In this document: positions 8,727-16,280 of the stretch, one piece after another
How the letters are laid out: each line of letters opens with the position of its first letter
Position numbering within the stretch: the stretch's first letter is position 1
Translations under genes and position numbers: made by a program
Source: Falsiroseomonas sp044348345
Lineage (GTDB): Bacteria; Pseudomonadota; Alphaproteobacteria; Acetobacterales; Acetobacteraceae
Assembly (NCBI GenBank): GCA_044348345.1
Contig: JBIKSZ010000007.1
Span: 1-37,394 of the forward strand
DNA length: 37,394 bases
Direction: 5' to 3'
The notes under the pieces: model-generated
What the model was told of the DNA's origin: nothing
The model's input: the letters and a program-made list of their open reading frames with translations, nothing else
The model's database searches: none

Positions 8727-9801
8727 GGGCGAAGGCCACCAGCGCCTCGGTCACGAGGCCGCATTCCTCGGCGGTGCCGATGGTCAGGCGTAGCATGTGC
8801 GGCAGGCCATAGCCGCCCATGGCGCGCAGGATCAGGCCGCGCGCGCGCAGATGCGCATCCGCCGCCTTGGCGCGCTCGGCCGTGCCGAAATCCACCAGCA
8901 CGAAATTGCCCTCGCTCGGCCAGACCTTGAGGCCGGCGGCGGTCAGTGCGTCGGTCACCTTGGCGCGCCATTCGGTGTTGTGCGCGACGGAATTCTCGAC
9001 CCAGCCGGGCTCCGCAACCGCGGCGATGCCGGCGGCCATCACCGCCGCGTTCACATTGAACGGCCCGCGCACGCGCCCCAGCACATCCACGATCGCCGGC
9101 GGCGCGTAAGCCCAGCCGAGCCGCATGCCGCCGAGGCCAAAGATCTTGGAGAAGGTACGGCACATCACCGTGTTCTGTGTCGCATCCACCAGCTTCACGC
9201 CGGGGTCGTAATCGGCACGCGTGACGTATTCGGCGTAGGCGCTATCCAGCACCAGCAGCACGTCGTCGCGCAGACCCGCGCGCAGGCGCTCCACCTCCGA
9301 CTGCGGCAGGATGCTGCCGGTCGGGTTGTTCGGGTTGGCCAGGAACATCAGCCGCGTCCGCGGCCCGACGGCCGCGAGCAGCCCGTCCACATCGGCCGTC
9401 AGGTTCTTCTCCGGCACCTTGATGACGCGGCAGCCGGCCCAGCGGCCGGTCAGGTCGTACATCATGAAGCCATGCGCCGACATGATCAGCTCGGTCCCCT
9501 CCCCGCCATAGGCGAGGATGAGCATGGCCAAAAGCTCGTCGGATCCATTGCCGCAGACGATCCGGCCGGCATCGAGGCCAAAGCGGGCGCCGATCGCCTC
9601 GCGCAAGGCGGTCGCCCCGCCATCGGGGTAGCGGTGGGCGTCCTTCGCGCTGCGGGCGATCGCCTCGATCGCGCCGGGCGGCGGGCCGAAGGCACCCTCG
9701 TTGGAGGAGAGCTTGATCACCCGGTTCACGCCGGGGACCTTCGATTCCCCGCCGACATAGGGCTCGACCGACAGGATGGAGGGGCGCGGCATCACGGGCA
9801 T
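8716..9801 (-). CDS. hisC: Histidinol-phosphate / aromatic aminotransferase (HisC type)
   Basis: A 361-residue PLP-dependent class I/II aminotransferase. It shows IKLSSNEGAFGPP at the start, FLANPNNPTGS near residue 160 and the PLP lysine in TFSKIFGLGGMRLGW near residue 220. The start at 9801 (ATG) is preferred to a longer reading because the protein then begins at MPVMPRPSILSVEPYVGG; ATG 9792 is an alternative. It lies between chorismate mutase and prephenate dehydrogenase, so its likely job is transamination in phenylalanine and tyrosine synthesis, possibly with a histidine role too, as in HisC2-type enzymes. Coupled to tyrC by an 11 nt overlap. Confidence 0.88.
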   Translation of the reverse strand: MPVMPRPSILSVEPYVGGESKVPGVNRVIKLSSNEGAFGPPPGAIEAIARSAKDAHRYPDGGATALREAIGARFGLDAGRIVCGNGSDELLAMLILAYGGEGTELIMSAHGFMMYDLTGRWAGCRVIKVPEKNLTADVDGLLAAVGPRTRLMFLANPNNPTGSILPQSEVERLRAGLRDDVLLVLDSAYAEYVTRADYDPGVKLVDATQNTVMCRTFSKIFGLGGMRLGWAYAPPAIVDVLGRVRGPFNVNAAVMAAGIAAVAEPGWVENSVAHNTEWRAKVTDALTAAGLKVWPSEGNFVLVDFGTAERAKAADAHLRARGLILRAMGGYGLPHMLRLTIGTAEECGLVTEALVAFARAG

Positions 9802-9817
9802 GGCGGAAACCCTGCGG

Positions 9818-10576
9818 TCAGGCGGTGAAAGGGGCGGCGTAGGCGCCGAGAACGGTGGCACCCAGCGCGGCCAGGCGGGCATCGCCCGGGGCGATCATGC
9901 CGGGCAGCTCCGCCAGGGCGAAGCCCTCCGCCCAGGTCAGCACGGCGGGTGGCAGGTCGGCGGCGGCGAGTGCGGCCTCGGCACCCTCTGGCAGGCGCAC
10001 CAGGGTGCGGTCGTCGCCGGACGGATCGGGTGGGTTGGGGGAGAGCAGGAAGACGGTCGGCCCGGAGGGGCCGAAGAAGGGCAGGCGCGCGGTGACATGC
10101 AGGCGCAAGGGGGTTTCGGTGCGCCACCATCGGCCCGAAGGTGGCAGGGCGGCGAGTGCCGTCCGGCCCTCGGTGGCGGCGGCCAGCGCCGCGGTATCGT
10201 CCGCGCAGCGCGTGATGGGCGCCGACAGGCCGAGATGGTCGCGCAGCACCTCGACCCCGGCCTCGTCGAGCCAGGCAGCGGCCGAAAGCGGCGCCTGCAG
10301 CAGCGTGTGGGCGCAGAGCAGCTCGCGCCACAGCCGCACCAGCGCCCCACGCGGCAGCGGCCCGGCATGGCGCGCCAGCAGGCGGCGGAGGATGATCGCC
10401 TCCCGCCCCGGCCGCAGGGCGGGGCCCGCGCCCTTGGCGCGGCTCGCGGCCAGCCGGGCGACGACGCCGGCGCGGCGCATCAGCAGGTCGTGGATGGCGT
10501 CGTCCAGCGTGTCGATCTCCGCGCGCAGCGCGGCAAGATCGGCATGGGCGGCGGCAGGGGGCGCGGTGTCGGGCAT
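9818..10576 (-). CDS. Chorismate mutase (AroQ type) with an extra C-terminal domain
   Basis: A 252-residue protein. Residues 10-95 form an AroQ-type all-helical chorismate mutase: ALRAEIDTLDDAIHDLLMRR, then a basic helix and REAIILRRLL, the pattern that turns chorismate into prephenate. The remaining 150 residues are not the usual prephenate dehydratase. They contain WLDEAGVEVLRDHLG, a GRWWRTETPL segment and a hydrophobic stretch VTARLPFFGPSGPTVFLL, and I do not recognise the domain with confidence. It may be a degenerate dehydratase or ligand-binding domain, as found in several Rhodospirillales mutases. First gene of the minus-strand trio mutase-hisC-tyrC, 16 nt before hisC. Confidence 0.78.
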   Translation of the reverse strand: MPDTAPPAAAHADLAALRAEIDTLDDAIHDLLMRRAGVVARLAASRAKGAGPALRPGREAIILRRLLARHAGPLPRGALVRLWRELLCAHTLLQAPLSAAAWLDEAGVEVLRDHLGLSAPITRCADDTAALAAATEGRTALAALPPSGRWWRTETPLRLHVTARLPFFGPSGPTVFLLSPNPPDPSGDDRTLVRLPEGAEAALAAADLPPAVLTWAEGFALAELPGMIAPGDARLAALGATVLGAYAAPFTA

Positions 10577-10716
10577 CTGGATCCGGGTCCGACAGGTTCC
10601 ATAGAGCGGGCCGCCCCCGGCGCCAAGGCAGCTGGCCGGCCCCTCGCAGCCTCGCCGGTTGCCCCGGGGCGGCGGCGCGCCTATTCCTTCGCCCCCTTGC
10701 GGCAGCCCAACGGGAC

Positions 10717-11856
10717 ATGAACGAGGCCCTCGCCCCTTTCCAGCAGCTCGATCACCAGCGCGTCCTGTTCGCGGACGGGCTTGCGCTCGATTGCGGGGCC
10801 GTGGTGGCGCCGCTCGCGGTCGCCTACCGGACCTATGGCAAGCTGAACGCGGCGCGCAGCAACGCGGTGCTGGTCTGCCATGCGCTGACCGGCGACCAGT
10901 ATCTGGCCGAGCCGCACCCGCTGACCGGCAAGCCCGGCTGGTGGGAAGCCGTGGTGGGCCCGGGCAAGCCCATCGACACGGACCGCTACTTCGTCATCTG
11001 CGCCAATGTGCTGGGCGGCTGCATGGGCTCCTCCGGCCCCGCCGAGCCGAAGCCGGATGGCAGCGGGCTGTGGGGCACCGAATTCCCCAGCATCACGATC
11101 CGCGACATGGTCCGCGCACAGAAGCGCCTGGTGGAGCATCTCGGCATCGAGCGGCTGATGGCCGTCGTCGGCGGTAGCATGGGGGGTATGCAGGTCCTGG
11201 AATGGGCCGCGACCTATCCGGACATGGTCGTCGCCGCGGCGCCGATCGCGACCGCGACCTACCACTCCGCGCAGAACATCGCCTTCCACGAAGTCGGCCG
11301 CGCCGCCATCCATGGCGACCCCGATTGGAAGGGCGGCCGCTACTGGGTGGATGGCGGCATCCCGGAAAAGGGCCTGTCGGTCGCGCGCATGGTCGCGCAC
11401 ATCACCTATCTGTCCGAAGCGGCGCTCGGCCGGAAGTTCGGCCGGCGGCTGCGCGGCGCGTCCGCGCTGACCTTCCTCGAAGACGTGTTCGAGGTGGAGA
11501 GCTATCTGCGCTACCAGGGCAGCACCTTTGTCCGCCGCTTCGACGCCAACTCCTACCTGACCATCACGCGGGCGATGGATTTCTTCGACCTCGCGGCGGA
11601 GCATGGCGGTGAGGTGGCAGCCGCCTTCCGCGGCACGCAGACGCGCTTCCTCGTCGCCTCCTTCAGCTCCGACTGGCTGTTCCCGACCGAGGAAAGCCGC
11701 GCGCTGGTGCGGGCGCTGAACGCGGCGGCGGCGAATGTGAGCTTCGTCGAGATCGCGACCGACAAGGGCCACGACGCCTTCCTGCTGGACGAGCCAGTGT
11801 TTCACCGGGCGCTGGGTGGTTTCCTGCGCGGTGCGGCGCAGAAGGCGGGGGTCTGA
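10717..11856 (+). CDS. metX: Homoserine O-acetyltransferase (or O-succinyltransferase) MetX
   Basis: A 379-residue alpha/beta-hydrolase-fold acyltransferase that activates homoserine for methionine synthesis. The nucleophile elbow is VGGSMGGMQ with Ser154; the Asp and His partners are in SSDWLFP and KGHDAFL near the C-terminus. The N-terminal VAYRTYGKLNAARSNAVLVCHALTGD and the CMGSSGP loop are typical of MetX. Acetyl versus succinyl specificity in this family depends on a few active-site residues and is left open. metW starts 2 nt after its stop, the common metXW arrangement of proteobacteria. I looked for a SAM-II-like riboswitch in the 140 nt upstream and saw none. Confidence 0.93.
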   Translation: MNEALAPFQQLDHQRVLFADGLALDCGAVVAPLAVAYRTYGKLNAARSNAVLVCHALTGDQYLAEPHPLTGKPGWWEAVVGPGKPIDTDRYFVICANVLGGCMGSSGPAEPKPDGSGLWGTEFPSITIRDMVRAQKRLVEHLGIERLMAVVGGSMGGMQVLEWAATYPDMVVAAAPIATATYHSAQNIAFHEVGRAAIHGDPDWKGGRYWVDGGIPEKGLSVARMVAHITYLSEAALGRKFGRRLRGASALTFLEDVFEVESYLRYQGSTFVRRFDANSYLTITRAMDFFDLAAEHGGEVAAAFRGTQTRFLVASFSSDWLFPTEESRALVRALNAAAANVSFVEIATDKGHDAFLLDEPVFHRALGGFLRGAAQKAGV

Positions 11857-11858
11857 CC

Positions 11859-12500
11859 ATGCCGGACGCGCCGCAGGAAATCCGCTTCGTCGCGAAGAAT
11901 ATGCGCCTCGACCTCCGCCTGATCGCGGAGATGATCGAACCGAACACCCGCGTGCTCGACATCGGCTGCGGCGATGGCGCGCTGGTCGAGCACCTGATCC
12001 GCGCCAAGGGCGCCGATGCCCGCGGCATCGAAATCGACATGGCGGAGGCGACCGAAGCCGTCGCCGCCGGCCTGCCGGTGATCCACGGCGATGCCGATGC
12101 GGACCTGGCCTTCTACCCCGACGGCGCCTTCGACTATGTGGTGCTATCGCGCACGCTGCAGGCGGTGGAACGGCCGCGGGAAGTGCTGCGGCAGATGCTG
12201 CGCATCGGCCGCTACGCCATCGTCTCCTTCCCGAATTTCGGCCATTGGCAGTTGCGCTGGAAGCTGCTGACCGCGGGCCGCATGCCGGACAACGAGACCT
12301 GGGACCGGCCCTGGTACGAGACGCCGAACATCCACCCCTGCACGATCCGCGACTTCTTCGCGCTCTGCGCCAAGGACGGCTATGTGGTGGAACGCTGGCT
12401 GGCGGTGGACGACAAGGGGCTCGGCACGCCCTGGAAGCGCTCGCCCTGGCTCGCCAATCTGTTCGGCGAGCAGGGGCTGTTCCTGCTGCGGCGGAGCTGA
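11859..12500 (+). CDS. metW: Methionine biosynthesis protein MetW
   Basis: A 213-residue SAM-methyltransferase-fold protein. Motif I is VLDIGCGDGALVEHL near residue 30, followed by DFAFYPDGAFDYVVLSRTLQAV-type segments and a conserved FPNFGHW near residue 125. MetW proteins are genetically tied to MetX and are thought to be needed for its activity or stability in proteobacteria; the exact biochemical role is not settled. It begins 2 nt after metX and is certainly in the same transcript. Confidence 0.9.
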   Translation: MPDAPQEIRFVAKNMRLDLRLIAEMIEPNTRVLDIGCGDGALVEHLIRAKGADARGIEIDMAEATEAVAAGLPVIHGDADADLAFYPDGAFDYVVLSRTLQAVERPREVLRQMLRIGRYAIVSFPNFGHWQLRWKLLTAGRMPDNETWDRPWYETPNIHPCTIRDFFALCAKDGYVVERWLAVDDKGLGTPWKRSPWLANLFGEQGLFLLRRS

Positions 12501-12531
12501 GCCGGGCACTGAGGCCGAACCGGGCCGCGCA

Positions 12532-12705
12532 TCAGTGCGGCACGCCACTGGCGCGTGCCGCCACGCCCTGCTCCGGCACCAGCGCGGCGGCCATCGCCGC
12601 ATGCTGCGCCGCCGCCTCCGCCCCCAGCCGCCGGCACTCGGCCTCCACATAGGCCAGCATCATCACCAGGGCGGAGCGGTCGGTCGGCTTGGTGTCTGTG
12701 TTCAT
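12532..12705 (-). CDS. Small hypothetical protein (57 aa)
   Basis: A short reading frame from ATG 12705 with a suitable AGAAGAGG ribosome site 5-6 nt upstream. The peptide begins MNTDTKPTDRSALV and contains an alanine-rich, probably helical central part (YVEAECRRLGAEAAAQHAAM). I do not recognise it. Its composition (acidic and basic residues spread along a helix) is more protein-like than the arginine/proline-rich shadow frames around it. It is convergent with metW, 31 nt from that stop. Confidence 0.5.
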   Translation of the reverse strand: MNTDTKPTDRSALVMMLAYVEAECRRLGAEAAAQHAAMAAALVPEQGVAARASGVPH

Positions 12706-12892
12706 CGCGGCCTCTTCTGCGCGGGCATGTCCATGGTCCTTGGCGGCGCACCACCATGGGCGGTGCAACCGGGGCTGGCTTGGCATGCCGCTCACGCCGG
12801 CGTGAAGACGCAATCGCTCGGGCCGATCTTCAACTTGAGGTTGATCCGCTGCCGAACGATGGGCAGACGCCCCCCCATCCTGGGGACCGCGC
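12706..12892. other. Intergenic region with two inverted repeats, upstream of the 57 aa gene
   Basis: No convincing gene is seen here. It holds a perfect 14 bp palindrome TCACGCCGGCGTGA (12792-12805) and a short inverted repeat TCAAC-N5-GTTGA (12830-12844). Either could be an operator for the small minus-strand gene, but no known regulator is recognised. Confidence 0.4.
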
Positions 12893-12985
12893 ACGAAAAG
12901 AACCCCGGCGGGAATGCCGCCGGGGGGAGTTAAGGGAGGAAACGTCCAGGAACGTCCGTGCGGCGCCTTGGCGCCTCGGGACATG
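12893..12985 (-). ncRNA. Candidate small RNA resembling the alpha-r8 (MmgR) family
   Basis: The minus strand carries a compact RNA-like element: a short 5' stem (GGCGC-CAAG-GCGCC, plus positions 12962-12975), a single-stranded stretch containing TTTCCTCCCT (plus 12933-12942), then a perfect 9 bp stem CCCCGGCGG/CCGCCGGGG with a 5 nt loop (12903-12925) followed by TTCTTTTCG, a textbook Rho-independent terminator. From memory, an invariant UUUCCUCCCU loop is the hallmark of the alphaproteobacterial alpha-r8 family, whose Sinorhizobium member MmgR affects PHB accumulation. The 5' end is a guess, placed about 41 nt from the centre of a CRP/FNR-type box. The position beside phaB supports the idea. 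Homology was not tested by a covariance search. Confidence 0.5.
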
Positions 12986-13017
12986 GGGGAGGCTCGCCAG
13001 CCCGGCGTCACGCTTCC

Positions 13018-13031
13018 TTGATCCAGGTCAA
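13018..13031. promoter_or_regulatory. CRP/FNR-family (FNR/FixK-like) binding site
   Basis: TTGATCCAGGTCAA fits the TTGAN6TCAA pattern recognised by FNR, FixK and related oxygen- or nitrosative-stress regulators in alphaproteobacteria. The half-sites are TTGAT and (reverse) TTGAC. It lies 122 nt before the phaB start and, in the other direction, about 41 nt from the proposed small-RNA start, the class II activator distance. Which regulator binds, and which of the two divergent transcripts it serves, is inference. Confidence 0.6.
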
Positions 13032-13064
13032 ACCGCGTCAGCCCGGTGCGCTCGAAGGTCGTTT

Positions 13065-13096
13065 GCCCTATCGCTCCGGCCTTGCAAGGATAGGGC
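13065..13096. repeat. Inverted repeat in the phaB leader
   Basis: The arms GCCCTATC (13065-13072) and GATAGGGC (13089-13096) pair perfectly around a 16 nt loop that itself contains CTTGCAAG. If transcription starts at or before it, the phaB mRNA leader would carry this hairpin. It could equally be a DNA operator. No known family was recognised. Confidence 0.4.
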
Positions 13097-13152
13097 CTGG
13101 GCGGCACATGCCTTGCGCCGCATCGGAAGAACCACAGAAGGGAAAGCTGCAT

Positions 13153-13875
13153 ATGGCACGGGTGGCTCTCGTCACAGGCGGGCAGCGCGGCATCGGCGCT
13201 GCGATCAGCGAGGCGTTGCAGGCCGCGGGGCGGAAGGTCGTTGCCTCCTATGCCGGCAATGACGCTGCGGCCCAGGCCTTCACGGAACGGACCGGCATTC
13301 CCTGCTACAAATTCGACGTCGCCGATTTCGACGCCTGCCTCGCGGCGGTGCAGAAGATCGAGGCGGAGGTCGGCCCGATCGAAGTGCTGGTGAACAATGC
13401 CGGCATCACGCGCGATGCGATGATGCGCAAGCTGACGCGCCAGATGTGGGACGACGTCATCGATACCAACCTCGGCAGCTGCTACAATATGTGCAAGGCC
13501 GTGTGGGACGGGATGAGCGCGCGGAAGTTCGGCCGCATCGTCAACATCGGCAGCGTCAACGGCCAGGCCGGCCAGCTCGGCCAGGTGAACTACGCCGCGG
13601 CGAAGTCCGGCATCCACGGCTTCACCAAGGCGCTGGCGCTGGAAGGTGCGCGCAACCAGATCACGGTGAATGCCGTCGCACCTGGCTATGTGGATACCGA
13701 GATGGTGCGCGCCGTGCCCGCCGATGTGCTGGAGAAGATCATCGCGCGCATTCCGCGCGGGCGTCTCGGCACGGCGCAGGACATCGCGCGCGGCGTGTCG
13801 TTCCTGACCGCCGACGAGGCCGATTTCATCACCGGCTCGACGCTCTCCATCAATGGCGGGCAGCATATGTACTGA
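13153..13875 (+). CDS. phaB: Acetoacetyl-CoA reductase PhaB
   Basis: A 240-residue short-chain dehydrogenase that reduces acetoacetyl-CoA to (R)-3-hydroxybutyryl-CoA with NADPH, the second step of PHB synthesis. The start at ATG 13153 is set by the ribosome site AGAAGGGAAA just upstream and by MARVALVTGGQRGIG at the fold's first strand. The cofactor motif is TGGQRGIG, the structural motif NNAGITRD is near residue 85, and the catalytic Ser, Tyr and Lys lie in GSVNGQAGQLGQVNYAAAKSG-type sequence. The C-terminus INGGQHMY is the classic PhaB ending and separates it from FabG. It stands alone, not in an operon with phaA or phaC, which are 6 kb away. Confidence 0.93.
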   Translation: MARVALVTGGQRGIGAAISEALQAAGRKVVASYAGNDAAAQAFTERTGIPCYKFDVADFDACLAAVQKIEAEVGPIEVLVNNAGITRDAMMRKLTRQMWDDVIDTNLGSCYNMCKAVWDGMSARKFGRIVNIGSVNGQAGQLGQVNYAAAKSGIHGFTKALALEGARNQITVNAVAPGYVDTEMVRAVPADVLEKIIARIPRGRLGTAQDIARGVSFLTADEADFITGSTLSINGGQHMY

Positions 13876-13882
13876 GCCGTCA

Positions 13883-13942
13883 GGCGCCGGCTGCGCCCGG
13901 CGCCCCTGATGGTCTGTGCGCAGGGCCGCTTTCGCGGCCCTG
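13883..13942 (+). terminator. Two hairpins after phaB, second a likely Rho-independent terminator
   Basis: The first hairpin pairs GGCGCCGG (13883-13890) with CCGGCGCC (13897-13904). The second pairs CAGGGCCGC (13921-13929) with GCGGCCCTG (13934-13942) over 9 bp with a TTTC loop and is followed by TTGCGTTG, a modest U-rich tail. Together they would end the phaB transcript before the YCII gene. Confidence 0.65.
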
Positions 13943-13970
13943 TTGCGTTGTGCGGTTGAGGAGGGCGCGC

Positions 13971-14612
13971 ATGACCTGGCTGGTCTTGGCCTTCGACGGC
14001 ACGGATCCCGCAGCGCCGGCGCGGCGGATGGCGGCGCGCGACGCGCATGTCGCGCACATCACCGCAGCGGCGCAGGACGGGCGGCTGCTGCTCGGCCTGC
14101 CGCTGCATGACGAGAAGGCCCGCAGCCTGGGCTCGCTGATGGTGATCGACGGCGACCGCGCCGCACTCGACGCCTATCTCGCCGCCGAGCCCTTCGCGAC
14201 ATCCGGCGTCTGGCAGCGCACCGAGCTTCATCCCTTCCGCATCGCGCCACTGCCCTACGCGCCCTGGCCCTCTCCGGGCAGCGCCATGCCGGGGCCGCGC
14301 AGCCACACCATCGTCATCGCCCGCGACGGCACCGATGCTGGCGCCGAGGCCCGCCGCCTCGCCGCGCGCCCCGCCCATTTCGAGCGCGTACGCTCGATCG
14401 CCGAGGACGGCACGCTGCTCTTCGGCGGCGCGATCCTCGACGAGGCCGGCACGATGCGCGGCTCCATCGCGGTCACGCGCCACATGGACCACGCCGCCGC
14501 GCAGCGCTTCTGGGCGGCCGATCCCTATGTCCAGCAGGGCGTCTGGCGCGACATGGACTGGTACGCCACGCTGCTGCGCCCGCTGCCCTACCGGCCCCTG
14601 CCCCGCGCCTGA
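13971..14612 (+). CDS. Tandem YCII-domain protein
   Basis: A 213-residue protein made of two copies of a YciI-like ferredoxin-fold domain (about residues 1-105 and 108-213). The copies align along their length: LVLAFDGTDPAAPARR against IVIARDGTDAGAEARR, DGRLLLGLPLHDE against DGTLLFGGAILDE, and SGVWQRTELHPFRIAPL against QGVWRDMDWYATLLRPL. An excellent GAGGAGGG ribosome site (13958-13965) fixes the start. YciI proteins are small dimeric enzymes or binding proteins of mostly unknown function, so a fused pair would mimic the dimer in one chain. Function is unknown. Confidence 0.8.
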   Translation: MTWLVLAFDGTDPAAPARRMAARDAHVAHITAAAQDGRLLLGLPLHDEKARSLGSLMVIDGDRAALDAYLAAEPFATSGVWQRTELHPFRIAPLPYAPWPSPGSAMPGPRSHTIVIARDGTDAGAEARRLAARPAHFERVRSIAEDGTLLFGGAILDEAGTMRGSIAVTRHMDHAAAQRFWAADPYVQQGVWRDMDWYATLLRPLPYRPLPRA

Positions 14613-14767
14613 CGAAGGCGCGGCCGGCGCTTCGGTGCGCCGGTCTTCGTCGCGGCCGCGACCCAGGCGGACTGGCCGCGCCGGACGGCGTTGGCCGCAT
14701 GACCCATCCACCAGGCGGCGGCACGGTTGGCGGCGGAGAGGAACAGGCTGCGCGGGGTGCCCTTCAT
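14588..14767 (-). CDS. Small hypothetical protein (59 aa)
   Basis: A short frame from ATG 14767 that fills the otherwise empty space between the YCII gene and the transporter. It contains RSLFLSAANRAAAWWMGHAA, then a basic C-terminal tail (PKRRPRLRQARGRGR). The tryptophan pair and the helix-like core look more like a real small protein than a shadow frame, and I have an impression of similar small proteins in related alphaproteobacteria, but I cannot name a family. It overlaps the end of the YCII gene by 25 nt in convergent orientation. The ribosome site is weak. Confidence 0.45.
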   Translation of the reverse strand: MKGTPRSLFLSAANRAAAWWMGHAANAVRRGQSAWVAAATKTGAPKRRPRLRQARGRGR

Positions 14768-14825
14768 ACAGGACCAACGCCCTGCCGCTTCGCGGGTTCG
14801 CGCCGCGCGGCTATGACATCCAGCC

Positions 14826-15671
14826 ATGTCCCCTGCCACACTGGCCGGTTGCGGCGCGCTGATCCTCTGGGCGTTCCTCGCGCTGCTCTCGCGGCTTGCG
14901 GCGGGCATTCCGCCCTTGCAGCTCACCGCGATGGGCTTCGCCATCGGGGGCAGCGTCGCGCTGCTGGTCGTGCTGGCGCGCGGGCAGGCGGCGGCGCTGC
15001 GGCAGGGCGGGCTGGCCTGGGCGCATGGCGTCGGTGGGCTGTTCGGCTACCACGCGCTCTATTTCCTTGCCTTCGCACTCGCCCCGGCGGTCGAGGTCAA
15101 TCTGATCAACTATCTCTGGCCGCTGCTGATCGTGCTGCTGGCGGCGCCGCTCCGCGGGATGCGGCTCGGCCCGGCGCGGCTTGCCGGCGTCGGGCTCGGC
15201 TTCGCCGGCTGCGCGCTGCTGGTCGGGCCCGGCGCAGCCTTCCCGCCGGAGGCGATCCCCGGCTTCCTCGCCGCTCTCGGCTGCGCCGTGGTCTGGGCGG
15301 TCTATTCCGTCACCGCCGGCACGCCGCGCCTCGCCCGCGTGCCGACCGAGGCAGTGGCCGGATTCTGCCTGGCCTCCGCCGCGCTCGCCGCGCTGCTGCA
15401 CCTCATCTTCGAGACCACCGTCGCACCGGATGCGCGGCAATGGTTCGTTGTGCTGGCGCTCGGCCTCGGGCCGGTCGGGGCTGCCTTCTTCCTGTGGGAT
15501 GTCGGCATGAAGCGCGGCGATCCCAGGCTGCTCGGCACGCTGGCCTATGCGGTGCCGGTGGCCTCCACCCTGCTGCTGATCGCCGCCGGTGAGGGCGAGA
15601 TGTCGGCGCGGGTGGCCGCCGCGACGCTGATGGTCGCCGGCGGCGGCTTCATCGCCGCCCGCGCCCGCTGA
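14826..15671 (+). CDS. EamA-type (DMT superfamily) inner-membrane transporter
   Basis: A 281-residue polytopic membrane protein with about ten hydrophobic segments in two EamA repeats (residues about 5-135 and 140-280). Visible pieces include LILWAFLALLSRLAAG, HALYFLAFALAPAVEVNLINYLWPLLIVLL at the end of the first repeat, and FFLWDVGMKRGDPRLLGTLAYAVPVASTLLLI in the second. The pattern resembles exporters such as YddG, which move aromatic amino acids or other metabolites out of the cell. Substrate is unknown. Its end is convergent with the methyltransferase gene. Confidence 0.85.
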   Translation: MSPATLAGCGALILWAFLALLSRLAAGIPPLQLTAMGFAIGGSVALLVVLARGQAAALRQGGLAWAHGVGGLFGYHALYFLAFALAPAVEVNLINYLWPLLIVLLAAPLRGMRLGPARLAGVGLGFAGCALLVGPGAAFPPEAIPGFLAALGCAVVWAVYSVTAGTPRLARVPTEAVAGFCLASAALAALLHLIFETTVAPDARQWFVVLALGLGPVGAAFFLWDVGMKRGDPRLLGTLAYAVPVASTLLLIAAGEGEMSARVAAATLMVAGGGFIAARAR

Positions 15672-16280
15672 TCAGCCAGGCTTTCGCAGCAGCGCGCGCA
15701 CGACTTCGGCCCGCCCCTGGTGACGCGGGCCCTCATCCAGGCTCACGGTGCCTTCCAGCAATTCCAGCACCTCAAGCCCGGCAAACAGCTCCTCCACGAT
15801 CGCGCGCGACCACAGCAGCTCCGGCATCTTCGGCCCACCGCTGCGGCGGCCCTGCTGCGCCGGCGTGAAGCATTCGAGCGCGAGCAGCCCGCCCGGCGCC
15901 AGAGCGCGCAGCACGCCGCGCGCGGCCGCCGCGCGATCGGCTGGCGGCAAATGCAGGTAGATCCAGGCGACGAGATCGAAGCCTCCCGTCGGATAATCCC
16001 AGGCCGTCGCATCCGCGACGACCGTGCCGAGCGTCACGCCGCGCGCGGCCGCCAGCCGCGCCGCCTTCGCCATCCCCACCGGCGACCAGTCGACCGAGGT
16101 GACGGCCAGGCCTTGCTGCGCCAGCCAGACGCCGTTGCGCCCTTCCCCATCCCCCAGCGCCAGCGCGCGCATCCCCGGCGCAAGCCAGGGGCGCAGCTCC
16201 TCCAGATAGCGGTTCGGCGCCTCGCCGAACTGGAAGTCGCCGGAGGTGTAGCGCTCATCCCAGGCAAGAGAGGTACTCAT
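15672..16280 (-). CDS. SAM-dependent methyltransferase (TehB/thiopurine type)
   Basis: A 202-residue class I methyltransferase. The start at ATG 16280 overlaps the stop of the cupin gene (ATGA), which strongly supports it, and gives MSTSLAWDERYTSGDF at the N-terminus. The SAM motif I is MRALALGDGEGRNGVWLA near residue 37; a motif II acidic segment and VAWIYLHLPPADR follow. The overall form resembles TehB-like and thiopurine-type small-molecule methyltransferases. The substrate is unknown. Last gene of the minus-strand run gloB-gst-cupin-methyltransferase. Confidence 0.82.
   Translation of the reverse strand: MSTSLAWDERYTSGDFQFGEAPNRYLEELRPWLAPGMRALALGDGEGRNGVWLAQQGLAVTSVDWSPVGMAKAARLAAARGVTLGTVVADATAWDYPTGGFDLVAWIYLHLPPADRAAAARGVLRALAPGGLLALECFTPAQQGRRSGGPKMPELLWSRAIVEELFAGLEVLELLEGTVSLDEGPRHQGRAEVVRALLRKPG

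Noticed and set aside
10577..10716. SAM riboswitch before metX
   Set aside because: No SAM-II-like pseudoknot pattern could be found in the 140 nt between the chorismate mutase and metX starts.
12903..12925. Hairpin as a plus-strand terminator of metXW
   Set aside because: On the plus strand no T-tract follows; the T-rich tail lies on the minus strand, so it is assigned to the candidate small RNA.
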